DNA from: Candidatus Zixiibacteriota bacterium
GTDB lineage: Bacteria > Zixibacteria > MSB-5A5 > GN15 > FEB-12
Length of the DNA stretch: 53,172 bases
Direction of reading: 5' to 3'
Assembly (NCBI GenBank): GCA_024280215.1
Contig: JAJRQO010000011.1
Coordinates: 1-53,172, forward strand
Positions 9,597 through 16,715 of this stretch are shown in pieces. The translations under genes and the position numbers were made by a program. The first letter of the stretch is position 1. The number at the start of each line of letters is the position of its first letter. The notes beneath the pieces were generated by a model, which saw only the letters and a program-made list of their open reading frames with translations, did no database searches and was not told where the DNA came from.

Positions 9597-9743
9597 AACC
9601 CGATTATTAAACAACAATATAAGAATCTATTAGATAAAGGAAAACCGAAAATGTTAGCTTTGGTAGCATGTATGAGAAAACTACTCATTATGGCTCAAGC
9701 TATACTCTTAAAAGATATCCCGTTTAACCTTAATTATGCTTGA
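9597..9743 (+). pseudogene. C-terminal remnant of an IS110-family transposase
   Basis: One plus-strand frame ending at TGA 9741-9743 encodes about 48 residues including NPIIKQQYKNLLDKGKPK and ALVACMRKLLIMAQAIL. This matches the C-terminal end typical of IS110/IS1111 (Transposase_20) proteins, in which P-x-x-x-x-x-Y-x-x-L-x-x-x-GKPKK is followed by A-L-V-A-x-M-R-K-L-L. No start, DEDD catalytic N-terminal domain or serine region remains upstream, so it is a fragment. It implies a past insertion at the border of the nuclease/HEPN cassette. The rest of 9363-9808 holds repeats and no intact gene. Confidence 0.8.
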
Positions 9744-9808
9744 CTGTCAAGACGGTATCTACTTTTTCCTTCGCAACATTGTACCATAATTGTTGTAGTG
9801 CATTTTAA

Positions 9809-10849
9809 TTATTTCCACTCAGGAGTCATTATCCTTAAAGCTTCTTTTATACCAAGACATTCATATATAGGATAACTTTCTCGCAAATCGGTCAAGTTAA
9901 AATATGCTTTTAATTTATATTCATTTCCATCTTTAATATATGTTCCATACCTTAATCCGTCAGTTACAATCAATCTTTTACAATTTCCTTTTCCTTGCGC
10001 ATAACCTTGAGCTTGACTTTTAGCCGACAAACAAGAGTTACCTTTTCTCTTTGCTTCAACTACTACCGATAAATTATCATCCTTTCTTGGTAGTTGGTCA
10101 AATAAAGCCAAATCCACATTATGCCACTCTATTGCCATTTTTTGAGGTGTCCAACCTAATGCTCTTAAAATTGGTACAACCAAATAAGAAACTGTCTCAA
10201 ATTCTGACGGTGTTTCTTTTCCTAAATACCATTTTGCAATTCTCCTAAGTTCATCAAATTCCTTTGTCAAATTTTCAATTGAATTACTTGAAATTCCTTG
10301 TTCAAAGAGATATTCCGCGATTTCATTTTGGTCAATCAAACGCCCTTCTTTTGGAAGCTTAACAGGTTTTCTGTCGTATTTTTCTTCTGGTATTTCAAGT
10401 TGTACTAACCAATCTTTGACAATTTTGGAAGTCATTTCTTGGGTAGTATCTCCTTGTTTAAGTGCATAAGTGTCAAAGTACTTAGGGCTGTCAATACCTT
10501 TCCACAACCAGTTTACTCGTCTTACGTGTTGTAAATCCCAACCGTCAACGTCTCCAAAACACTCTAACCATTCATATTCTCCAATAATTTGACCAACTCC
10601 AAGAACCGTTCCTGTTCCAAGTCGAAGAACAACAATATCTTCGTCTTTCATTTGCTCCGCAAATCGCCGAATATCTGTTCGTTTTTTTGAAGTCCAACCG
10701 TCTTCCTTGAGAATGCCGTCACACTCCGGATATTTACCGGCATATCCAGGTCCATTTAAAATAACGTCCCATTTCAAACAGATTCTTGAATAATTCCTGT
10801 CTGTATCACCACAGGCTTGTTGCCATATTTTTTTATTCTCAATATTCAT
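9809..10849 (-). CDS. PUA-like domain plus PD-(D/E)XK nuclease, putative defence endonuclease
   Basis: 346 residues, no name recognised. Residues about 50-115 (RRFAEQMKDEDIVVLRLGTG, TVLGVGQIIGEYEW) resemble the PUA/EVE-like domains that read modified or unusual bases in restriction enzymes. Residues about 195-320 resemble the N-terminal nuclease domain of type I restriction HsdR subunits: YLVVPILRALGW, then D246 (NVDLALFD) and E265-A-K267 (VVVEAKRK), the PD-(D/E)XK pattern, then a conserved KRLIVTDGLRYGTY strand-turn. An AAGGA ribosome binding site precedes the ATG. It follows the HEPN-like gene by 48 bases on the same strand, so the two are probably co-transcribed. Cutting of modified invading DNA is an inference. 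Confidence 0.62.
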   Translation of the reverse strand: MNIENKKIWQQACGDTDRNYSRICLKWDVILNGPGYAGKYPECDGILKEDGWTSKKRTDIRRFAEQMKDEDIVVLRLGTGTVLGVGQIIGEYEWLECFGDVDGWDLQHVRRVNWLWKGIDSPKYFDTYALKQGDTTQEMTSKIVKDWLVQLEIPEEKYDRKPVKLPKEGRLIDQNEIAEYLFEQGISSNSIENLTKEFDELRRIAKWYLGKETPSEFETVSYLVVPILRALGWTPQKMAIEWHNVDLALFDQLPRKDDNLSVVVEAKRKGNSCLSAKSQAQGYAQGKGNCKRLIVTDGLRYGTYIKDGNEYKLKAYFNLTDLRESYPIYECLGIKEALRIMTPEWK

Positions 10850-10897
10850 TTTTTATATTTTCCTTGATTTACACATAACAATTTACATCCTCTAAAT

Positions 10898-11308
10898 TTA
10901 AAGAATACCTTCTAAACTACCAAAGACCAACTCATCAACCTTAGGTAGATATGAGTCTTTCATCATTTTTGATGGTGGTTCTTTTTCTTCTAATTCATAA
11001 ATCCAACAAGAAATAATATTATCTCTGTTAATAAGTACTTTTAGTTTGTTTCTCAAGAGTTGTAGGCGATTAATTAGATATTCATCTTTTACATAAAACA
11101 GGCATCCGATTAATCCTCCTTCATGGGCAATAAAATTCCTCGCTTCTCTAGCTTTATCTAATAGCTCTATATCTTTACTCAAAATTTCAGGATTTTTTTC
11201 AAATTGAACAATTATTCTATTTAGAGTTGGGTCTTTAAGTTTTCTTACTAATTCAAGCGATGCAGTAGCATCTTTAGTTTTATCAAATTTGTCATATAGA
11301 TAAAACAT
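10898..11308 (-). CDS. Small HEPN-like protein with RNFIAH motif, putative toxin or defence ribonuclease
   Basis: 136 residues, largely helical, with no close family recognised. EARNFIAHEGG holds R57-N-x-x-x-H62, the R-(N/H/D)-x(3-5)-H signature of HEPN ribonucleases found in toxins, abortive-infection proteins and CRISPR effectors. The domain is short (helices about 10-75), with a further helical part and a Lys/Glu-rich tail. No strong ribosome binding site is seen before the ATG at 11308. The frame runs 12 codons further upstream without another ATG. It is the first gene of a probable operon with the PD-(D/E)XK nuclease. HEPN folds are hard to judge by eye, and an RNA- or protein-binding role without catalysis is also possible. 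Confidence 0.5.
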   Translation of the reverse strand: MFYLYDKFDKTKDATASLELVRKLKDPTLNRIIVQFEKNPEILSKDIELLDKAREARNFIAHEGGLIGCLFYVKDEYLINRLQLLRNKLKVLINRDNIISCWIYELEEKEPPSKMMKDSYLPKVDELVFGSLEGIL

Positions 11309-11377
11309 TCTATTGATATACTGGATTATAAAGAGGTTTATTTCCTAACGACCATCCCAAATGAATACTCCTTTTAT

Positions 11378-11396
11378 TAGTATTTTGATAATACTA
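11378..11396. promoter_or_regulatory. Palindrome upstream of the HEPN/nuclease genes
   Basis: Perfect 7-bp arms TAGTATT and AATACTA flank TTGAT, 70 bases before the HEPN-like start codon and 26 bases after the aldehyde dehydrogenase stop. No T run follows, so it reads better as an operator than as a terminator. This is suggestive only. Confidence 0.35.
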
Positions 11397-11421
11397 ACTA
11401 CAATTTAACCCTTTTTTCATA

Positions 11422-12939
11422 CTATATTATCCGGAAATAGTCTACCAGTGTACACCTACGTGGGCGGGTGAATGTAGATGCGCTCGTCAGCCCTTCGCCT
11501 GTAGTGCCAGCGATTGACATAGTTGTAAATCCCTCACCACCATAACCGAGACCCGCAACATTCGGACCATTTTTGACAAAGATATTTGCACGACAGAGTT
11601 GTGCCATATTGGAAAGATTAACAATCGATGTTGAGTGCATCACAAAGGTATGCTTAAACTGATGCTCAACAATGACCGCTTTTTCCATCGCTTCTTCAAC
11701 TGTCTTACAACGCACCATCGGAATGACAGGCATCAACTGCTCAGCCATGACCATCGGATGATCCCAAGCGGATTCAAAGAATACCATCTTGGTACCAGGT
11801 GGCGGGACAACATCAATCTGTTTCAAAATTTCTTCAGCAGATTTACCGACAAAGTTACGATTGATTTTTACATGACGGTAACCTGTTGGATTTGGATCAG
11901 ACTCGATAAGAATTTTCATCAGTTTATCTATATGGATTCCCTCAAGTTCAAAGGCACCATTGGCAACCATTTCATGCTTAAGTTTGTGAGCGACTTTATC
12001 AACTACAAATATTTCTTTTTCATCAGTACATAAGACATTGTTATCAAACGATGCACCAAAAACAATATCACGTCCTGCTTGCGCAAGTACGGCGGTGTCA
12101 TCGACAACGACAGGAGGGTTCCCAGGTCCCGCACAAATTGCTCGTTTGCCTGACTGCATCGCAGTTGCAACAACTGCTCCACCACCTGTAACAAGTACAA
12201 GGTCTATTAATTTATGTGTCATCAATGCCTGAGCAGATTCAATCGTCGGTGATGCGATACAAGTAATAAGATTTTCAGGACCACCTGCTTCGACAATAGC
12301 ATTATGAATAACTTTTGCCATTTCTGCGGAAACATTTTTGGCTGACGGATGCGGGTTAAAGACAGCTGCATTACCCGCAGAGATACACGAGATAGAATTG
12401 TTCAGCACTGTTGATGGTGGATTTGTCGATGGCGTAATAATCCCGACAACTCCCCACGGTGCTGGCTCTACCAAAGTAAGACCATTATCACCAGAGAATG
12501 CGTGCGGTTGGATATCTTCCACACCTGGAGTTTTGTTCGCTTGTAAAATAATTTTGTTCATTTTGTCTGGCATTTTACCAAGACCAGTTTCGGTGACCGC
12601 CATTTTACCAAGCCGTTCGGCATTTTCTAAAGCACGCCGACGGATATTTGCAATTATAATTTTTCGTTTTTCTAATGAGATATCTAAAAATTTTCGTTGG
12701 GCTAATCTGGCTGATTCGACGGCATCATCAAGAGAATTAAAACAACAGAGAGAACCTGTGTTGTCAGTCGTTGCTCTTTCTCCTACTTGCATCTCTGGTA
12801 ATTTATTTATCAGTCTTTCAGAGATATCAGATGATAGAGCTTGTGAGGATGGTGAGTGTACTGAGTTTAGTCTACCGTTGTTAATTTGTTCTAAGACAAG
12901 ATTAACAATATTTTCAACATTTTGTTTATCATCAGCCAT
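11422..12939 (-). CDS. Microcompartment-associated CoA-acylating aldehyde dehydrogenase (PduP/EutE type)
   Basis: 505 residues from the ATG at 12939. It oxidises an aldehyde with NAD+ and CoA to acyl-CoA. Residues about 6-20 form an amphipathic helix (ENIVNLVLEQINN) followed by a loose linker (21-45), the usual layout of an encapsulation peptide that docks enzymes to a microcompartment shell. The catalytic domain shows TPSTNPP, the VTGGGAVV loop and the catalytic Cys304 in FDNNVLCTDEKE, typical of PduP/EutE. It follows the BMC-H gene on the same strand, with a terminator-like hairpin between them. The substrate (acetaldehyde, propionaldehyde or another) cannot be assigned because no signature enzyme is in the window. 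Confidence 0.9.
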   Translation of the reverse strand: MADDKQNVENIVNLVLEQINNGRLNSVHSPSSQALSSDISERLINKLPEMQVGERATTDNTGSLCCFNSLDDAVESARLAQRKFLDISLEKRKIIIANIRRRALENAERLGKMAVTETGLGKMPDKMNKIILQANKTPGVEDIQPHAFSGDNGLTLVEPAPWGVVGIITPSTNPPSTVLNNSISCISAGNAAVFNPHPSAKNVSAEMAKVIHNAIVEAGGPENLITCIASPTIESAQALMTHKLIDLVLVTGGGAVVATAMQSGKRAICAGPGNPPVVVDDTAVLAQAGRDIVFGASFDNNVLCTDEKEIFVVDKVAHKLKHEMVANGAFELEGIHIDKLMKILIESDPNPTGYRHVKINRNFVGKSAEEILKQIDVVPPPGTKMVFFESAWDHPMVMAEQLMPVIPMVRCKTVEEAMEKAVIVEHQFKHTFVMHSTSIVNLSNMAQLCRANIFVKNGPNVAGLGYGGEGFTTMSIAGTTGEGLTSASTFTRPRRCTLVDYFRII

Positions 12940-12953
12940 AATTATACCTATAT

Positions 12954-12988
12954 AAAAAAATAGAGTTTGCCCTATGAGCAAACTCTAT
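12954..12988 (-). terminator. Intrinsic terminator/attenuator between BMC shell and aldehyde dehydrogenase genes
   Basis: On the minus strand a perfect 11-bp stem (ATAGAGTTTGC and GCAAACTCTAT, loop of 7) is followed by seven T residues. It lies 15 bases after the shell-gene stop and 15 bases before the enzyme start. Partial termination here would give more shell protein than enzyme. A TTG codon inside the hairpin can be read in the enzyme frame but is not a credible start. Confidence 0.85.
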
Positions 12989-13003
12989 AGATTGTCAATT
13001 TAT

Positions 13004-13291
13004 CTATTGGTCGTCTTCGCCTAAACCTGTAGGGAAAACGTCGTGTACGTTTGAGTGAGGACGTGGGATAACATGAACAGTCACAAGCTCACCAATTTTT
13101 TGAGCAGCAGCAGCCCCTGCATCAACAGCAGCTTTACATGCGGCAACATCACCACGAACGATAGCAGTTACATATCCGCCACCAATTTTTTCATACCCGA
13201 CTAATTGAACTTTAGCCGCTTTTACCATCGCATCAGATGCTTCAATTAAAGCAACCAGACCTTTGGTTTCGATCATTCCTAAACTTTCCAT
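13004..13291 (-). CDS. BMC-H bacterial microcompartment shell protein (PduA/EutM type)
   Basis: 95 residues, a single BMC domain. [20 protein letters not shown], the pore-loop KIGGG (residues 35-39), [20 protein letters not shown] and [11 protein letters not shown] are hallmarks of canonical hexameric shell proteins. Six copies form a hexagonal tile with a central pore that lets small polar metabolites through. The start is fixed by an AGGAG site. A strong promoter lies just upstream, and the gene is followed by the hairpin and the aldehyde dehydrogenase. No BMC-P vertex protein, BMC-T protein or signature enzyme is present in the window, so this is either a satellite locus or a minimal one. 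Confidence 0.95.
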   Translation of the reverse strand: MESLGMIETKGLVALIEASDAMVKAAKVQLVGYEKIGGGYVTAIVRGDVAACKAAVDAGAAAAQKIGELVTVHVIPRPHSNVHDVFPTGLGEDDQ

Positions 13292-13334
13292 CGATATCTC
13301 CTAAATAAAGCATAATTGTCTTATTTTACACCTC

Positions 13335-13364
13335 ATTATAGTATCATTTGTAACTGCTTGTCAA
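13335..13364 (-). promoter_or_regulatory. Sigma-70 promoter of the BMC operon
   Basis: The minus strand carries a perfect TTGACA (13364-13359), an 18-base spacer and a perfect TATAAT (13340-13335). The predicted start is near 13328, leaving a leader of about 37 bases with AGGAG before the shell-gene ATG. It lies between the regulator stop and the shell gene, so the regulator could act here. Confidence 0.8.
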
Positions 13365-13446
13365 ATAAAAAAGTAAGTTTTTTATTTTTTTTAAGAAAAG
13401 TCAAAGAACTTAACCTACAATAACTTAGAGCAGAAAGCATTTTAGC

Positions 13447-14400
13447 TCAGGATATATTCTTATACTGTTTGTTATAATACTCCCCTATTTCGAGCAATGA
13501 CTTCTTAAGTGACTGAGGTGCTATAACTTCAACTTGTTCACCAAAACCAAGTAACCAGCGTTGAATCTCTTCGATTCCCTTGGTGGTCACCGTATATCGC
13601 ACTTTTCCACTTTCAAGAATTTCGACTTGCTCATCTTGATGATGCACCGACGAGGTCACGACTCTTGCGGCCGAACCAGAAAAGAGAGCAATCACTTCAA
13701 TAGGCTCTCCAGAATAAACTGACCAACTCCCTTCAAAATATGTCGTAGCAGAAATGTCATCAGACTTGATAAAATCATCATCGGTGATGACAACATCGAT
13801 AATTCGGTTCATTCGAAAAGTCCGATAATCTTCTTTCATCTTACAAAACCCGACAAAATAAAATGCTGAGCCTTTGAAGATAATAAAATATGGACAGACC
13901 ATTCTTTCAGTTTCACCAGACTTGATCGACTTATATTTTAATATGATTTTCTTTTGAGTAGAAATTGCTTTTTCTACTAATTCATAAAACTGCACATGAT
14001 TCTCATCGTTAGTTGAATCTTTAATATCAATATGGGTCGTTTGTGGTTGGTATTTTCGTTCTTTTTGTACATGGTCAGAGAGACAATTTTCTATTTTGAC
14101 CACAAGAGATTTATAAATTGGTTCATACTTATCGGTTTTAATAATTGGGCTTGACTCAAGGGCAGTTTTTAATAATTGATACTCTTCCATTGAAAAATTT
14201 AGAGGTGGCAAAAAACTATCAGAGGCGAGTTTGTAGCCATTGTCAAAATAAATAGGAATGTTCATTTCAGACAAAGAGATAATATCTCGATAGATAGAAC
14301 GCTCTGTTACACCGCACTCTTCGGCAAGTTTATCGGCATTCATATTTTTTCGAGAGCGTAATAGATTAAGGATAAAAAGCATACGATCATATTTATTCAT
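13447..14400 (-). CDS. WYL-domain transcriptional regulator (YafY/DeoR-like)
   Basis: 317 residues. An N-terminal winged helix-turn-helix (about 1-55: MLFILNLLRSRK, ADKLAEECGVTERSIYRDI) precedes a WYL domain (about 135-215: KKIILKYKSIKSGETERMV, AFYFVGFCKMKEDYRTFRM) and a C-terminal WCX-like domain (about 225-310, with GIEEIQRWLLGFGEQVEV). WYL domains sense ligands, often nucleotides or nucleic acid. It is upstream of and co-oriented with the microcompartment genes, so it is the obvious candidate regulator of the BMC promoter. The effector is unknown. Confidence 0.85.
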   Translation of the reverse strand: MNKYDRMLFILNLLRSRKNMNADKLAEECGVTERSIYRDIISLSEMNIPIYFDNGYKLASDSFLPPLNFSMEEYQLLKTALESSPIIKTDKYEPIYKSLVVKIENCLSDHVQKERKYQPQTTHIDIKDSTNDENHVQFYELVEKAISTQKKIILKYKSIKSGETERMVCPYFIIFKGSAFYFVGFCKMKEDYRTFRMNRIIDVVITDDDFIKSDDISATTYFEGSWSVYSGEPIEVIALFSGSAARVVTSSVHHQDEQVEILESGKVRYTVTTKGIEEIQRWLLGFGEQVEVIAPQSLKKSLLEIGEYYNKQYKNIS

Positions 14401-14583
14401 GGCGACTTACAACCCTTCTTTAGATTAGACTATAACTTTAATATACGACATTAAAAGTACTAAGTCAAAGTATGGGGTTTATCCCCCATTTCTCATATTA
14501 CTCCAACTATTTCCGACCCTTACAAACGTCGACTATTAACCGCATCCGCATGAACCACTATGCCTTAGCCTCTCTAAATCGGA

Positions 14584-14600
14584 TTGGCATAACCTTTGCT
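14584..14600 (+). promoter_or_regulatory. Sigma-54 (-24/-12) promoter
   Basis: TTGGCAT, five bases, then TTGCT matches the sigma-54 consensus YTGGCAC-N5-TTGCW at all but one position, with GG and GC correctly spaced. It lies 45 bases before the ATG at 14645, leaving room for a start near 14611 and the AAGGAGG site at 14634-14640. Sigma-54 promoters need an enhancer-binding activator; none is encoded in the window. Nearby, 14474-14493 holds a small GGGG/CCCC hairpin of unknown role. Confidence 0.65.
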
Positions 14601-14644
14601 TTATAGGCACTCGAAGAAAAGAAACACCCTTACAAGGAGGTGCT

Positions 14645-16705
14645 ATGTCAAAACGAAAAGCGGGGATTAACCGCAAAAAAGAACCAGATAATTTTTGGGA
14701 ATCATTTTTATTCAAATATTCTACAAGATTTATACTGGGATTAATAATAGTAACTATCTTTTTAACTTTGGTACAATGCTCTGTTAAATCGCCTGAAGCC
14801 CCAAGTTGGAATACAACATTTTCTGTTCCTGTTGTGAATAGAACATATCAGATGGCTGAACTTGTTGATAAAGTTGGTCAGAGTGAGTTAGGGATTGACT
14901 CGCTCGGTAACGTCTCTTTCTCAGTGACTGAATCTATTGATCCAATTGGTATTGATGCATCTCAGCTTACAACAGCTGATATTGCTTATAATCAATCTCA
15001 AGTATTAGGATTGATTTCTATTACTCCACCGACCTTCACTCCATTAGCGGTCAGTTTAAGTTCTATCACAGGACTTGCAACTGGATTACCGGGTGATTCT
15101 GCAATTGTGGCTCCAGTGATGTTTACAACATTTAACAATCTTCCGCAAATCCAAGAGTTTACCTCTGCTGACATTGGAACAGGACAACTTGATATTACGA
15201 TTGATAATTATCTTGGTGTTACTTTAGATACTTTACTTATTCAATTATATGACCGTACGACAGGAACTTCGATACAACTTGATACTATAGTACAACCAAT
15301 TGTAGACAGCACATCGTATACACATTCGATTATTTTAGATGGTCGTACTCTTTCAAATTATTTACGAGTTGATGTTTCTGCATTCACACCTGGTGGAACA
15401 GTACAAAACTTCTCACAAAGATCTATTGCGACTAATGCTGACTTTGGCTCTACTATTACTGTCACCTCAGCAGTTGCTCAAGTGCCAGCCATGCCAGATA
15501 TTTCTCTCTCACAAAAAATTGGCTTAACGCTTGGTGCTGGCGAACAGATTGATTCTGCTCAACTGAGTTCAGGTAATATAATAATGACTATTACAAACAA
15601 TTCAGGGCTTGATGCTACTCTCAACCTGAATGTCCCGTCGCTTGAAAATGCTGGTATATCATATTCGGTCAATCAACCAATTCTTGCTGGTCAGACAGTT
15701 AATCTCAATACTGATTTAGCAAACTACAACCTGATCCCTATAAATGATTCAGTACAGATTGATTTGTCACTTGCTATACCAGGCTCTGGTACAACTCAAG
15801 TGATTGTAAACGAAACTGATGATTTTTCGGTTACTGCCTCAATAGGTAATTTATCATTTAATTCTATTTCTGGAATTATCCCAGACAATACAACAAGTTT
15901 TGCTAATATAACTCAAGAATTAAATGCACCAGACGGTTTCAACGAGATTTCATTTGTTACAGCAATTTTGACTCTCAATGTTGAAAATGGTGTTGACCTT
16001 CCTGGTAACTTAGCATGTACTTTGTCAGCTACCAATGGAAAGATACTTGAAATAACAGGTACGATTGCTCCAAGAGGTTTAGCTGTCAGACAACTAACGA
16101 CAATAACAAACAATGATGTCGCTGATTTTTTAAATCCAATTCCTGATTCAATTACCATTGGAGGTTCGATTACTTTTGGGGACAATGTCTCACATACGAT
16201 AACTGTATCTGATTCGATTTTTGCATCATTTGATATTTATGCTCCACTACATGTGAAAGTGAACAACGCAGCAATCACTGACATCGATATAGAACGAACC
16301 GACTTAGACTCTGCTAACATGGTACAAATAACTGACCATGTTACTGAAGCACGATTTGTCTATACAATAACAAACCATCTGCCACTCGGTGTTTCAGCGG
16401 TGATTCAGCTTGGCCCAGACTCGGCAGGATTATACACAAATCCCGCTTTGGTTCTTGACACACTATATGCCACAGCAGCACCAGTTGATCCTTTGACTGG
16501 TATTACTAATGCGGACCAAATCACAGAAGGTGAAATATTTTTAGACTCAACAGACATACAGATACTTAATAACGATACTCTCTTCATACGTCCTTTACTT
16601 TTTTTAAATAGTTCCGACACATCAGGAGTTCTCCTGACAGGCTCTGACTATTTTACCATTCAGGGACGAATCGAAATAGAATACTTATTTGACACAGATT
16701 TATAA
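14645..16705 (+). CDS. Large predicted lipoprotein of an FCB surface cluster, function unknown
   Basis: 686 residues. A basic N terminus, a hydrophobic segment (about 28-43) and Cys45 in LVQC form a long lipoprotein signal. The mature part starts with SPEAPSWNTTFSVPVVN, a phrase familiar from uncharacterised FCB lipoproteins, and is rich in beta strands, Thr, Ser and Asp (repeated ISGxIPDxTxS-type units). No enzyme motif is seen. It is the first gene of a three-gene unit with excellent ribosome binding sites (AAGGAGG here) and a sigma-54-type promoter. The stop is 10 bases before the next ATG. A role with its PorV-like partner at the outer membrane is inferred from the gene order. Confidence 0.65.
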   Translation: MSKRKAGINRKKEPDNFWESFLFKYSTRFILGLIIVTIFLTLVQCSVKSPEAPSWNTTFSVPVVNRTYQMAELVDKVGQSELGIDSLGNVSFSVTESIDPIGIDASQLTTADIAYNQSQVLGLISITPPTFTPLAVSLSSITGLATGLPGDSAIVAPVMFTTFNNLPQIQEFTSADIGTGQLDITIDNYLGVTLDTLLIQLYDRTTGTSIQLDTIVQPIVDSTSYTHSIILDGRTLSNYLRVDVSAFTPGGTVQNFSQRSIATNADFGSTITVTSAVAQVPAMPDISLSQKIGLTLGAGEQIDSAQLSSGNIIMTITNNSGLDATLNLNVPSLENAGISYSVNQPILAGQTVNLNTDLANYNLIPINDSVQIDLSLAIPGSGTTQVIVNETDDFSVTASIGNLSFNSISGIIPDNTTSFANITQELNAPDGFNEISFVTAILTLNVENGVDLPGNLACTLSATNGKILEITGTIAPRGLAVRQLTTITNNDVADFLNPIPDSITIGGSITFGDNVSHTITVSDSIFASFDIYAPLHVKVNNAAITDIDIERTDLDSANMVQITDHVTEARFVYTITNHLPLGVSAVIQLGPDSAGLYTNPALVLDTLYATAAPVDPLTGITNADQITEGEIFLDSTDIQILNNDTLFIRPLLFLNSSDTSGVLLTGSDYFTIQGRIEIEYLFDTDL

Positions 16706-16715
16706 GGAGGCGACA

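Noticed and set aside
9363-9808. CRISPR array suggested by several short repeats
   Set aside because: The repeats are imperfect inverted pairs of differing sequence, without regular spacing; no cas genes occur in the window.
12338-12955. 205-codon antisense frame over the aldehyde dehydrogenase gene
   Set aside because: The minus-strand protein is unmistakable PduP/EutE; the plus-strand frame has no domain or ribosome binding site.
12940-12981. TTG start extending the aldehyde dehydrogenase by 14 codons
   Set aside because: The codon lies inside an intrinsic-terminator hairpin and would disrupt the encapsulation-peptide N terminus.
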